Below, piece by piece: positions 46,354 through 59,200 of a stretch of 64,000 nucleotides of DNA. Every line of letters begins with the position of its first letter. Position 1 is the stretch's first letter. Source of the stretch: Acorus gramineus (taxonomy: Eukaryota; Streptophyta; Magnoliopsida; Acorales; Acoraceae); the NCBI GenBank assembly GCA_030737835.1, contig JAUJYN010000012.1:283014-347013 (forward strand), given 5' to 3'. Under the pieces are notes generated by a model that had not been told where the DNA came from, searched no databases, and saw only the letters and a list, made by a program, of their open reading frames with translations. The translations under genes and the position numbers were made by a program.

Positions 46354-49306
46354 TCATATCGAGTTCTCTGCAGCTTGTGAATGATATGCACGACGTCGCA
46401 GTTGGGATTCCGATGTAGGCTGCTGCAGAAAGATTTTTGTGGGGTCACTTGGATCCACATAGCTGCATGAAAAAGAGAAGTACCAAATCATAAGCAGCAA
46501 AGTTCAAAAATTTAATCAAACACATGGCAATATTCAAAATGCAGCTGCAACCGTCGATCACAGATAATCATAAAGGAAAAAAACTGAACGCATCATACTT
46601 ACGCTTGTCTCATCATCTCCTCCACTGGAGTTTGAACCATCTGTAGTGGGTCCACACAAGGTGCGAAATCCGGAGCAGAGCGAGCAAAGTGTTGGCTGTA
46701 CTGTCTCACTGATGCAATCAAATTCAAAAAGAGGGGAATGAAGGTTCCACAGCCACCTTCCTTGAACAAGATCTTGAATGAGTGAGTGGAATACAGTGCC
46801 CTGGGCTGGTCTTCTGGCACCACCTGGCACCGTAATTTTGGGTCTCGTGTAAATAATTTTTAAGAATATACAGAAATTTTACTAAGTAACATATACAGAA
46901 ATTAGTAGTCGAAATCATCAGATACACTCTTGTACTTACAGGCTCCACTAGTCCTGATAGGTTGTTGCAGAAAAAGATTGGTTGATTGAATTTTTCATCA
47001 CGGATGTAAAGCTGTGAGAAACACCAAACGTAGTGAGGTAAGATATCAAGGCAGGCAACTGGTATAAATGGTTCCTGGTGATAAGGAACCAGTCTGACAA
47101 CTGAATAAGTGATCACACGACATCTCAATGAAGAAATATTTAAAAAACATATGGTGCGGATAACTTATAGCACAACGTAATTTACAGCAGTTAAAAAGAC
47201 ATAGATAAGAAAGAATATCAAATTATGCCTCTTTCTTTAGCAAAATTACAGATATGATGCAATGGAAGAATGAGGAATACACATGTGCAAAATGCATATA
47301 CGTTCAAATCTAAAACAAGTTATATGGGAACGACAAGCAGGATATGCCTACCAGAGCAGTAAGAAACATAATGATGCAGATACCAATGGTAAAAACAATT
47401 TTTTTTTTTAAAAAAGGAACTTTTAGAACTTTTATGTGCTAATGATGTCAGATACCAATGGTAAAACAATTTAAAAAAAAAAGGAACTCTTCTGCTAGAC
47501 ATAACAGAGGATGCGTGGCTAGTTATGCTACATCTTAAAATGTGGAATTTTGCTGGAGGATATACTCCATGGGCACCTCAAGTGAACATTAGGCAATAGG
47601 AAAACATATAAGGAAATACATATAAAGAAAGAAAGTAAGCGCTGCACACCTGCTGACACTCCACATGCAAATAAATACTCTTTCCTAATCCTGATATCGT
47701 CCACAATAATACTATATAATCATCCAAATGCAATGAGGCACTAATTAAAATTTAAGCGATCCTAACCATTTAAAAATTTGCCTGCCTCCCCAATCCCGTA
47801 ATCATAAGCACAAGGCTTCATTGACATGCAAAAACAAATTTTGATTTTCCTACAACATAGGTAGAAACAAAACCTCCATGTGTAAGCTATGCAACAAGAA
47901 ATATGAAATTAAAAAAAATTCAGTCAAGGTAAGGATCGAAGCCTATACCAAGGGCATATCAAAGGCCACAAAGTTACCAACTGCCTTACTAGCCACAAAC
48001 ACAATTCGCACATTTGACAAGTAAACAATCCCTTTTACTTTGACATGCCAGCTCTGAAGAAAAAATGCATGCAAAAAGAGAGAGAGAGAGAGAGGATGGT
48101 AAACAATTTAATTAAAACCAGCAAAGGGAAAATCTAAACTTATACAGTGTAATAGAACACCCAATAAACTCATTCCAGTGAAAACACCATGCTACATCAA
48201 GCGTGCTGAGAAAAGTAATACAGTGTACTGATTTACACGATTTTCTTCATGCCATGTTTCACAACCAAGGTTTCCAATCTAAAAATGTTACAACTTACAG
48301 GTGTAAATTACTAACTTTTTTATACAAAGAAACGAATTATTTCATAGAGTGCAAACAATGCGATGAATGTGAAGCCAACAATAGCAACAAAGAAAAAAAA
48401 TGACAATATTCAAGATGTATGTCAATAAGGAATGAGAGCCAATGTGACAAAAATACAACATCCAACCCAAATATTATACAATCAAGAAAATTTCAAACTT
48501 CAGTAAGCAGAGATCAACATTGGGATTGCAAATGTTGACTTGATGCTCACTACAAAATGGATTTCCTTACATTTCATAGCCATAAAAACTGTGTAATGGC
48601 AATTGTAGTTTCTTATACATTAATACTCGATAAGTCGATCGATTGACCAATGTCCACAGTCATTCATCATAATACAGAAATGTGATACACAACCCAACCA
48701 CTCAAAAAAAGAATTATTTTGAGGGACCACTGAAAGATTGTTAGATACCATCTCCATCAGTAAAAGCAACAAAAGGTTTTTTTTTCTTCTGATGGCCAAT
48801 TTAACTTTGCTTATTTGTGGCATCCTCATTCATGCCCAACAGGCAATAAGAATGGAGATTCTTAGAGAAAATCCATACAAGGACACATGTTCAATGCATT
48901 TGATAACCTCATATGAAATATCACATTTTGAACAAACACAAAAATATTATCCTATCTGCTCCCAATCGGTTCCTACCTTGAACAAACTCAAAAATATTAT
49001 CCGTGAACCCTATCCCATCTCAGTATCATATGGGTATCGAAGTGGAGAAGCGCATGAAGAGGCCAGATACATACAAAACATCAAATTAATAAAAATATAT
49101 ATTAAATGCAAATGAATAATTTGGGAAAACAAACAAAATAATGCATAGTAGATGAAAGAGGAAGAAGAAGAAAGAAAGGTGGAGAGACTGACTTACCCGG
49201 GGATTTTGTCGACCTCGAACTCAACGCCATCCCTAGTGAGTACAAACATCTCCCCCACGAATGCCACAGGCATGCCGTTCCCGTACAGCTGTGGATTCAG
49301 CGCCAT
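46354..49306 (-). CDS. GRAM-domain / WBP2-like protein, 204 aa
   Basis: Small conserved plant protein of the GRAM/WW-binding-protein-2-like group, resembling Arabidopsis At5g11680 as I recall it (about 207 aa). Exons on the minus strand: 49,197-49,306; 47,949-48,051; 46,940-47,011; 46,603-46,823; 46,354-46,462. Frames join exactly. Read in order: MALNPQLYGNGMPVAFVGEM, then RDGVEFEVDKIPG; HVKVKGIVYLSNVRIVFVAS; GNFVAFDMPLLYIRDEKFNQ; YSTHSFKILFKEGGCGTFIP; DPLQMVQTPVEEMM; ending ESQLRRRAYHSQAAENSI. The GRAM fold spans roughly residues 15-130; such domains bind lipids or proteins at membranes, but the role here is unknown. The exon 2 acceptor is a tandem AGAG; only the second AG keeps the frame. 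A (GA)n tract sits just upstream of that acceptor. Confidence 0.93.
47370..47490. repeat. Tandem duplication, period 71 bp
   Basis: AATGATG, CAGATACCAATGGTAAAA, an A/T run and GGAACT recur at 47,370 and 47,441. The copies differ in poly(A/T) run length. Intronic in the GRAM gene. Confidence 0.8.
48078..48094. repeat. (GA)n microsatellite
   Basis: A run of GA repeats about 25-45 bp from the GRAM exon 2 edge. On the transcribed strand it is a CT run, so it may act as part of the polypyrimidine tract. Confidence 0.85.
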
Positions 49307-49385
49307 TATCACAACCAACCGCTCGAAACGAATATTAATTTTGAGACAGAGAAGAGGAAGTTCCCGCGATTTCAGTTCGGGAAAG

Positions 49386-49393
49386 TATATATA
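49386..49393 (-). promoter_or_regulatory. TATA box of the GRAM gene
   Basis: TATATATA about 80 bp upstream of the GRAM start codon, which would place the transcript start about 50 nt before the ATG. Position and sequence fit; not tested. Confidence 0.5.
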
Positions 49394-50545
49394 GGTAAGG
49401 TCGTAGGGAAGGGTACGGATTCTCTGTTTATTTTTTTATTTATTTATTTTATGTTTTAATCAGACGATTATAAATTTATCATATAAAATAGATCCATCTA
49501 TCTATTCATGATTTGATATATTTATGATCATTTGATTTTAATTGGGATGATGTAAAAATCTCACAATAAAAGTCAAGTAAGATACAAACAGTGAAAAACA
49601 AATAGAGAATTCAAACCCGTAGAAAAGACCCGAGTAGGTTCCAGAAATTTTTTTTTTCTCTTATTTGTTGCGAGATTGAAGCAGATTGTGGAGAGAAACG
49701 CTGTCCCCCATCACTCGTGGTGTGATTTTTTCTGGAGTGTTGCTACACTAAGTTTTTTTCTCAGTAAAAAACATAGATCTATATACTTCGTTACAGACTC
49801 AATGAAGTATATACCTCATTAGATAATGTATATATCTCACTAAATTTTTTCTTACACTTATTAAAAATGGGTTCATTCAACTCGAAATTGAGCGACATGT
49901 ATTTTTCATCAAAGCATATAACTCATTAGATGATGTTTATTATTTTTTTAAAAATGAAAACACTTGAGGTCTGAGTTTTGATTGGTGAATGTGATTGAGT
50001 GTATCATTTTCTGTTTTTATTTGTTGGGTCACTGTGTACATGGACCCAATTTTCTTTAAACTGAAGCCCATTAAAAAGATGGGCCCGCTTCATTTTTTTT
50101 ATGAAATGACTAGACAGATATAGATGTATGATATTATGAGATACGCAGACACTGATTCGGGTGGGATACCAAAAAAAAAAGGACTAGCAACAGCAGCCGT
50201 CTCAGGAGAACTAGTTTGCATGTATACATCTATAGAAAATGTAAAAAATTTCTATTAATCTATATATCTTGTTAATGTGAGTATATGCTTCGATAATTTT
50301 TGATCGACGCGTATAAAACTGGAATTTAATTTTTTTAAAAATGTGTGTAACAGACTAACAGCACTTATCATGGGGTACAATGAGCAAAAAAAAAAGGACT
50401 AGCAATAGCCGCAGCTGAGGCCAGTATGAGCAGCAGCAGCCTCCCAGGAGAACTAGCGGGGTTGGATAGGATCGCTTTCCTTCCAGGCCCAATGGCCCGC
50501 CCGGTTACTGATGAATATCCCCTACAACGTTATGAGGTAGTGGTG

Positions 50546-50573
50546 ATATAATATAATATAATATAATATAAAA
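50546..50573 (+). repeat. (ATATA)n pentanucleotide run, TATA-like
   Basis: Five overlapping TATAA units ending TATAAAAG, 180 bp upstream of the DUF1350 start. Any of them could serve as a TATA box. Pentamer repeats change length easily, so promoter spacing may vary. Confidence 0.7.
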
Positions 50574-50751
50574 GACGTCACCTTCGATAATGTAAAATTG
50601 ATCCGTGTTTGCACTGTAGATTGGTTGAGTTCATTCGCTCCACGCAACTCGAAAGACCGCAAAGGAAAGCAGCAGCGGCAGAGGACACAGATACATATTG
50701 AATAACACGTTGTTATAGGAGGAGGAAGAGGGGAGGGTGATTGTGGGGGAG

Positions 50752-53700
50752 ATGGCAACTGGGGCGTTGTTAATTGGCTCTCATCATCATCTGAGCCCGC
50801 ACCGGAGTTCTTCTCTCTGGCTGCCCAAGGTGAACCTGCACTCCAACAACAACGTCCATGGCTGTTTCGTTTCCTGTCTGCGGAGTCGTACACCTCGCAG
50901 GGTTGCTGCGGTGTATTCAGACGGTGATACCGGCAGCAAACCACGACCCCGCAGCACAACCAATCCCGATGCCACAGGCATCCAGCTTTATAACGACATC
51001 GAGAGGTATTACTATTCAACATCAGGAACCCCTCGATTCCTCTTCTTCTTCTTATCATTGCAAACTGTTCGTCATCATCGCCTTGCAGATTAATCACTGA
51101 GACCGCAAGGCAATCGCAAGGTGGCTGGGATTCTTCTGGAGATTGGAGGGAAATCGAGGTGCCCCTTTCTATCAGACTGTTTTTTTGCTGTTATCCCATC
51201 TGATTAGATGCTTGCAATATTATGATTAACTAGGCCTCTGCATAGAAAATTGTTCTTTGGGCAAGGGCAATCTCTCAGGTGTTCATGGGATGCCTATTGT
51301 GGAAGTTAAAACCAATGATTTTTCAGTTAGGCATGCCAAAACTGCCGTTATCAATGCAAAAGGAACTCTCTGATACAGATGATAGATCTTGATTGATATT
51401 CAGAATCTTTTGCATCAAGAAAGAATACACGGAGTTGGAAACAATCAAATAACCATAAGCTAGGCTAAAGGATATAGTGCATCTCAAAATTGTGTAGCAT
51501 GGACCTTGGTCTCAATCTTCATACGAATTTGATGTTTGTAGCTCTAGTTACTCTATTCTTCTTCTTCTTCTTCCTTTTTTTTTTCCGTAAGGCTGCTTGA
51601 ATTGACTTGTTTTGGGCATTTGACTCTTATATTAGGGTTCATGGGTCTTGCAACCAAGAAACACCGAGCCAGTATCAGTTGTTCATTTTGTTGGTGGCAT
51701 TTTCGTTGGAGCTGCTCCTCAGCTCACCTATCGTTTGTTCCTTGAACGACTTTCAGAAAAGTGAGTGTTTCTGTACTTGCCTTTGCTTATGATTTCCTAA
51801 TCAGTATATAAATAATAACAAGAGAATGTACATGTGATTTATTTTATTTTATTTAGTTTATTAATGGTAGACTCTTGCCACCATCACTTTGAGTTTGCTT
51901 TTGTTATGTTTTATTTGCTTTTGTTATGTTGATACATGAGAGTAAAAAAACTTGTTGGTTCAGTTTGGCTTATTTGGTGGAGCTACATCTAAGATTTACT
52001 TTGATCTGAGTATGACCAAGTGTCTGAATCAGACTGAATTACTGCTTGCTTGTATTTTGGATTGTTATATGTAATCTCTGAATTTTCTAACCAAAGCCCA
52101 TCATCCTTCATAACTGGTATAAATCCATGTATTGAGATATCATTGCCACATGGTGATTTCAACGGTGCCATGTAGTTAATCAACAGTCTGATGCCATATT
52201 TTACCCCGTGGATCTTGTTCTCCTATCTTTTATCTGGTCCAGTCATCCTGTGTAAATGAGTATGATTGCATGAAATAAGTTGGAATGTTGGACAAGGTTA
52301 TTGGTGGGCTTAATAAGAGTACATCTATTTGAGATACTGCTAAATCTTTCCTTTATTCATAAATCTCTGCACACTGTAAGGTTCAGGTCATGACTGGGAA
52401 GTATTTATAATAATATTATTATATGGATGACTCTCGGAAGTGGTGCAGGGAATGTTGCATTTTTCTTGTAAGTGGCTCAACCGAGCAGAAAGATTACTTC
52501 TATGACTTCCTTTTATAGATCTATTTGATTAAATTCTTGTTGAGAAGAGGATGTCTCATCTAAGTCTTGACGGATAATTAAGAGTAAAGATGATTGTGAA
52601 ATTAAAATGAAAGTATTGTCGGTAGATTTTTACCATCAACAGGTATGATTTGATCAATTTGTCACACAATCAAAGGATCAGATATTGTGCTAATCAAAGA
52701 AAAATGTTTAACATTGTAGATCACTTTAGCATGGGCTAAGAATGTGTTCCAGAAGAATATGAATTAGTTGCCAGGCAACAGCATGGATTGGATGGGCTGT
52801 AAGATTCAATGGATTTCTGTTTGGTATAGATGAAGCGGGTTGGGGTGTGCTTCATGCAGCATCATTGTGTACAAACATTGCTTAGTTCACATCATCATCT
52901 TCAACAATATTTCATTTATGTATGACCTGCTAACTTATTTTGGCTACTAATACTACTATCTCTACCATTCAGGGGCGTTCTGGTGATTGCCACTCCATTT
53001 GCTAGTGGATTTGATCACTTTCTTATTGCAGATGAAGTGCAATTTAAGTTCGATAGGTGTCTTCGTTTTCTACATGACAGCGTGAGTCTTCTATGGGACA
53101 TGCTGTATTCGTACTCATGTTGTTTGTCAAAAATGTTTCTTATATCGTGCTAATGAGTCTAGTTTTGCAGGTAAGTGGCCTTCCAACTTTTGGCATTGGT
53201 CATTCCTTGGGATCTTTAATCCACCTTTTAATTGGTACATCCTGTCTTATATTGCTTCTCCTCATATATCATGGCTGTAGTCAGTCACGAGTTTTTCATG
53301 GAAGTCTTTTCATGTTTTGGGCCTGTGTCATGTCAGGGTCAAGATATGCAGTGCAAAGAAGTGGGAATGTTCTGATGTCTTTCAACAACAAGGTACTTGA
53401 TTTCTTGGTTTATGCATAATATCTTATTCAAGTAATCAGTCGGCCTAAATTTAAGAATTTGAATGACAGAATGCAAGACTAGGACCAAGACTACCATTAT
53501 CTCAATTAGAGTATTTATTTTCCAGAGGCTTGTTCCATCCTCTTGTCTGCAAAAATAATTCCTGTTGTTATTTAGAAGACGAATCAATTTACTGATGTAC
53601 ATAATTATTTAATAGTTTCATGCACTCTGTGCTACAAAATTATATGATCAATATCTATTGGAGAAGATGCTGTATCTTAGGGTGTTAAAATTTTGCTGAC

Positions 53701-55432
53701 AGTTTTTTTTACTTTGCACATTGTAGGAGGCCAGTGTAGCCATACCACTATTTTCCCCAGTAATAGTGCCAATGGCACAAAGTTTTGGTCCACTTCTCTC
53801 TCAGCTAACATCCTCTTCAACAATCCGCATGGGGGTAAGAGTCTAGGTTATGTTCCTTGTCTTGCTACTATAGAAGGAAAAATAAATGAATGACGTCCTA
53901 TTTCTTTTTGGACCCTGTTTATTGCTACTTATATCTTCTTTGTATACTTGGTCTTCGATGAATAATTACAGGCTGAAATGGCCATGAAACAATTAGAGAA
54001 CCTTAGTCCTCCAATTATGAGGCAAGTTCTACCTTTAATTGAGCAACTTCCCCCCTTGTATATGGATTTAGTCAAGGGTAGAGAAGATTTCATCCCAAAA
54101 CCAGAAGAAACTCGTCGATTGGTATGTTTCATCTCTTTCCAATTTAACTGCGCACACACACACACACACTATATACAAACAGTCACACACACATGCATCC
54201 ATACTTGCACACTTACACAGGCATGCAGGATTCAGTGATTTATGTCTAACTGAATGGGAAGAGAGGAGAGTGGACTTAAATCCCCGTTCTTTGAATAAAT
54301 TGACTTCTACTTTATTTATTTGTTTTGCATCTCTGAGCAGACACCAAATAGTTCTTGCAGTGATAAGGTTGTAGTGATCTTGCACGTATGTTTCCTTTTT
54401 GTGTAAACAGCTTGAAGTACAAGAGAAAATATTTTCTTTCTGAAAAATGACCGAAATTCTTTGGTTTCAAGCATGTGAGAATTACATCTAAAAAGCGAAT
54501 GGAGGTTGTCAGATTAGTGGTTTGTCACTATTTATATGTCGATTGTTTTTCTGAATTATTTTTCCGTGAAAATTTTTGCAAGGTTCCTTTGCCTACATGA
54601 GGGGAAATTGTTTGTTATCCACATCTTTTAGGGCATGATATTTTCTTATGCATTTAGATATTCATTTGTCTTCTTCACATCATTTTTAGTGACAGATTAT
54701 TCCCGGCACACACGAGAATGGATCCAATTCATCCACATTCCCATTGCATGATATTTTTCTGACATGTATCATGCATTTTTTTTTTATCTTATCCATATCT
54801 ACCTTACAAAAGCCAGTATTCTACATCATTTCTTCAAATTCTGTCATTTCACTGTCTCAATTGACAATTATTTTGATATTATGTAGATAAGGTCCTACTA
54901 TGGTGTCTCCCGTAACCTTCTGGTAAAGTTCAAAGATGACGCAATTGATGAGACTCCAACGTTAGCTCAGGTTCTGAGCTCAGAATCTGCCATAAGTTCA
55001 CAGCTGGATATGTCAATTCGCTCATTGCCTGGTGATCATGGGCTTCCTTTACAACAGGTAAATCATCTGTTCAGGGTTAATCTGCTTTGAAGACAACAAA
55101 ATACTCTAAAATGTTCACCGTAGAGACCATAAACATGAATGTTCGCATCTGAGCTTACAGGAAATATTGACCAGGGATAATGATCTTCCCCTATGCAGGT
55201 TATTCCAGATGTTCCACCTGCAATGGCAGATGCGGTAAACCGAGGGGGTGAGCTGCTGGCAAATATGACTGTAGGAACTCCATGGGAAGCAGTAGCCAAG
55301 GAAGTAGGAAATACACTGGGTCCAGATAGGGGAATCCTTCGTGCACAGGCCTCAAAGGATGTTGACATGCTTGTGGATGTTGTAGCATCATGGATGGATA
55401 CAAACTCTGGTCCAAGGTTGCTCCGGCCATGA
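50752..55432 (+). CDS. DUF1350 plastid-type alpha/beta-hydrolase-like protein, 446 aa
   Basis: Conserved plant and cyanobacterial DUF1350 protein; function unknown. Ten exons: 50,752-51,005; 51,089-51,158; 51,636-51,760; 52,973-53,081; 53,171-53,234; 53,337-53,392; 53,727-53,834; 53,972-54,121; 54,887-55,057; 55,199-55,432. All are GT/AG, and frames join exactly. Residues 1 to about 55 are Ser/His/Arg-rich with few acidic residues, like a chloroplast transit peptide. The core reads GSWVLQPRNTEPVSVVHFVG, then YRLFLERLSEKGVLVIATPF, ASGFDHFLIADEVQFKFDRC, and GIGHSLGS with Ser198 in a GxSxG nucleophile elbow. Later marks are MKQLENLSPPIM, LVKGREDFIPKPEETRRL, SIRSLPGDHGLPLQQ and VPPAMADAVNRG. Hydrolase activity is inferred only from the GxSxG. 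It is convergent with the RAD52-like gene. Confidence 0.94.
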
Positions 55433-56210
55433 ATGTGAAAATCAATACAGAAAATTTCTCACAGGTCGTGTTAGAAATGCATTCAGCGGTGTATAATCTG
55501 AATCTTTTGTCATCTGTACAGACCGTAAGCCTAGAATGCATATACCAGTGTATAATATGAATCCTATTTTATTATATGTACAGATTTTCCTTCCCCATTG
55601 ACATGATATTCAAATCTTGGCATTCTAACGTTTTTATGTGGTGGATGTGTCCAACAGAACTGAATAACAAATGAAAGAAATTCTTGAGGAACAACCTTAA
55701 AAGCAGTAAGAGTTAGCATGCATGACGTTGGTATCATCTATTTACCATAAACACTGAATTCACAATGGTATTATTCATGAATTACATTGATATAGATCCT
55801 CAAAGACGGTAACAAATGACCTTCAACAATAGCATGCAATGGGATTTACAGTAATGACAGCACAAAATCATGTTGGTAGAGGTAACCCATCTTCATCAGG
55901 TCCTGAGTCTGAGATGTTTTAAAGTAATCAATAAAGTATTTACCTACAAATAAATCATAAAACAAGAAAAGATTCATAACTGCACTCTGTGTTAACAATA
56001 TTATGATCACATTCCACTGGTCATACCTTTTAAAGACACCTTACAGTAAACAGAGCAATGGAAGCTACAAATCACACATAAGCAGCCCTCGTATCTATCA
56101 GGTGTACATGGACTAACAAAAAACTGGAAAAACCATGTTCTCCCCCCCAGATATTTGAATGTTTATGAAATAATCTGCATGAAGTGGGAAGAAAGAGAGA
56201 CACACACTTT
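55433..56210. other. Convergent 3' gap, DUF1350 / RAD52-like
   Basis: Should contain both 3' UTRs. No coding, repeat or RNA signal recognised. Confidence 0.5.
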
Positions 56211-59200
56211 CTACATAAGCTCATCTTCATGAAGCAGATACAATCCAAGGCCAAACCGGGCACATGCCCTACAAAAGGCCATCTCCTCTGCTGTCGAAAC
56301 GGGGTCTTCAATGTGGCTATCGCTTAAGGAAACAGTCCCAGTAGATTCACGGTGTGCCTACATTAAAACATCAGAACCAACTATATGTCACGTTTGTTAT
56401 ATTCTAGAACCAAAAAGAAGTAAAAACAATATCTGGCATACTAGCAACAGTATTCATATCATTAGAAGGACCTATGTATACAATCAAATTTTATTGCACA
56501 TCTGAATGGGCAGATTCAAAACTGGCTTCTATTTTCACTAATGGATCATTTCACTTGTTGACAGAGATCATCTATCAGCAATACAGGAAGAATAGAGGAA
56601 AGAAAAACTATCCAAGGCACGATCATTATGATAAAGAATAACAAGTACCTACTGGAAAACAGGGCAAGCAAGACCATGTACAGGAAGGCAGGAAGATGTC
56701 ATCATGCATCTGTAGATGAACTAGGGTGTTTTCATGAATATAGTCCCATTGGTAAGAAGAGTAACTACATTTGGATTTATGGACTGGCCTACCTAGGAAA
56801 ATCAACAACTCTTCATCAAAGAGTTAGGATAGAGATCATAACTGCTATTTTTGCATTGAACACCAGCACATACACTATTTATTTAAATTTTTTGAAGAAA
56901 ATAAATGCTCTAAATTTGAGCACTGGATATATGAAATCTCCATTATGTGAAAAATTATAAATTAAAGTTGACAGGGTGTCGGCCTTAAATGTCTTGAAAG
57001 CAAACCAGCTTAGATTCGAGAAGAGACTGATTTATATGGGCCTCACTTGGTAGAAATTCAGGAAAAGAGAGATTTGAGAAAGAAAACTAAAAATGACTTG
57101 TGACTTCTGAGTTCCTTGATGATGGTAGCCTATCATAACCAAAATCCATTGGGATCATGTGTTCCACAGATTGTTCAAGACATGAAAAAGCTCTTTTAAT
57201 ATAACATGAAGACAACAATCAAAGAAAATTTCCATTTTTTGCACTATGATTTCTGAATTTGGCACAGATGTAGAGTTTCATCAAGTCATTCAGTGTATCA
57301 TTAAATGTTTTTTGTTTCTTCCTTTATTTAATCTCTATTATTGAACATTTATCCAACAAATTTATCAGGGATGACAGAACAGAAAGATATAATCTCTGAA
57401 AAGCAGCAAATGATTCCATTTCTGACTGACTCCATCAGTCCCCCAACCAAATCAGTGTGTGTGTATTCTATATGCTATAACCAAACCCATAATACTTGTA
57501 ACCAATATCCAATATGCCACAAAAAACTTTACCCAATCTTGAAGCATTTCCATGACATCTGCCCATATGTTTTTTTTAAAAAAACTCAGTTTAATATGTT
57601 GTTGCTTTGGACATGTGGACAATTGGACATCTCAGTATTTGGATAGCCCAAAGGACAAATGTCACAATTGCATTCATGTTTGTCCCAATAATATGAATGC
57701 ATTTCCTGCGTGAATAACATTATAATGATACTTGCCAAATATTCATGCAATGAATCACACTTTTCACTCATGTTCTTATGTTTATATTTGTTATATGCTC
57801 ATGTCATTGTACAGACATGATCATGTGTGTAGTGTCATGTAATTATAACAGTGCTATTGTATAAATACATTAATATCAACAATCATCACTGCAGCCTTGT
57901 TCAACAAAGCACGAAAATGATTTGTGAATTCATCTTTTTGTATTAGGCATTATTCATCATCAAAAGTACCTATATGGCTATACAGCCCAACTGATAGGTT
58001 ATTTACTTTTTAACTGCTATCTATCAATTCATCCATCAGTACCATATGCCATTGGTCACCAATAAAAAAAGGGTACACAAGGATCTTTAGAAAATACCTC
58101 TCCATCAGATCCACGCACAGTGACACGATAAACCACTGTCACATTTCCATTATCAGTGTATATAACATCACGTATTTCTCCACACCAACCTGAAGGAAAA
58201 AAAAAAAAAAACTCAGGCCTTGTTGCAAACTCATGATAGAGGAACCATCTTGTATTCTATTAGACTTGAGTGTATTGCAAGGAAAGACAAGTACCACAGC
58301 CCAAACAGAAACAGATGTGCATATAAATCAGTGTATCCATCTGTGTATGACATAGTTGTCTGGGCGGCTAGGCGAGCCTAGGCAGTGGCCAACCGCCTAG
58401 CTGCCTAGGCGTCCATCGGCTAGGCTCGCCTAGGCGTGCCTAGGCGGCGCTTAATTAAGATTTTATTATTTAAATTGGTAATTATATTAAAGTTATTTAT
58501 CTGTTTATCCATTTTTTAATTTTTCCAAGAATATTACTTAAAATGAAGAATGTTATTTATAAATAAAGAACACACAGATGTAATTTATTGGTGCATGTCC
58601 ATTTCAACAAAATTAATATATTCTAATCCTAGTGGCATTAAAGAATGAGAAAAGGGGAAAGAGATTGAGGGAGAATGAGATAAGGGTTCAGAAATTTTGA
58701 AGAGAGATAGGAGAGAGACAAAAAATCAATAAAGACTCACTTGGGACCGGAAAAATTCGCTGAATTGTTGGCCAGCAGGGTAGGTGATATTTCAATCTTT
58801 CGATTGTGTTTTTTTTTTCTTTTATTTTTTAGGTTAGGCGAGGGATTAGGCAGGCTAGGCGTGATTAAGGCGGGTTAGGCGTGATTTAGGGGGTTAGGCG
58901 GGCCCAGGCACCCGCTTAATTAACATGCTATTAGGCGGGCGGTAGCCTAGGTCCATCTGGACCGCCTAGTCGCCTAGGCGGCGCCTAGGGGATGCCCGGC
59001 GCCCAGACAACTATGGTGTATGATAAAACTATATGATACATTTGTATATTAGTCTCGTTGTAAACTTATTGTCACGCTTGGGCTGTTGAGGGGTGATGGT
59101 CTAGGATAGCTAAAAGGACCAAGAGTGTCAAAAGGCCCATGGATGTGGTGAGGGTGAGAGAGATGATTTCTCACACCATGGGTTTAGTCTAACATCCCCT

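Larger units (their letters stand above)
49307..50751. promoter_or_regulatory. Shared divergent upstream region, GRAM gene (-) and DUF1350 gene (+)
   Basis: A 1.45-kb gap between two divergent starts. On the GRAM side, TATATATA at 49,386-49,393 (minus strand) lies about 80 bp before the ATG. On the DUF1350 side, a run of ATATA units (50,546-50,573) lies about 180 bp before the ATG. Two copies of an AAAAAAAAGGACTAGCAA / CAGGAGAACTAG block lie at about 50,171-50,213 and 50,390-50,457. Confidence 0.5.

Noticed and set aside
54152-54225. (CA)n-rich stretch as a repeat array of interest
   Set aside because: An ordinary interrupted microsatellite inside a DUF1350 intron; no regular spacers, so not CRISPR-like.
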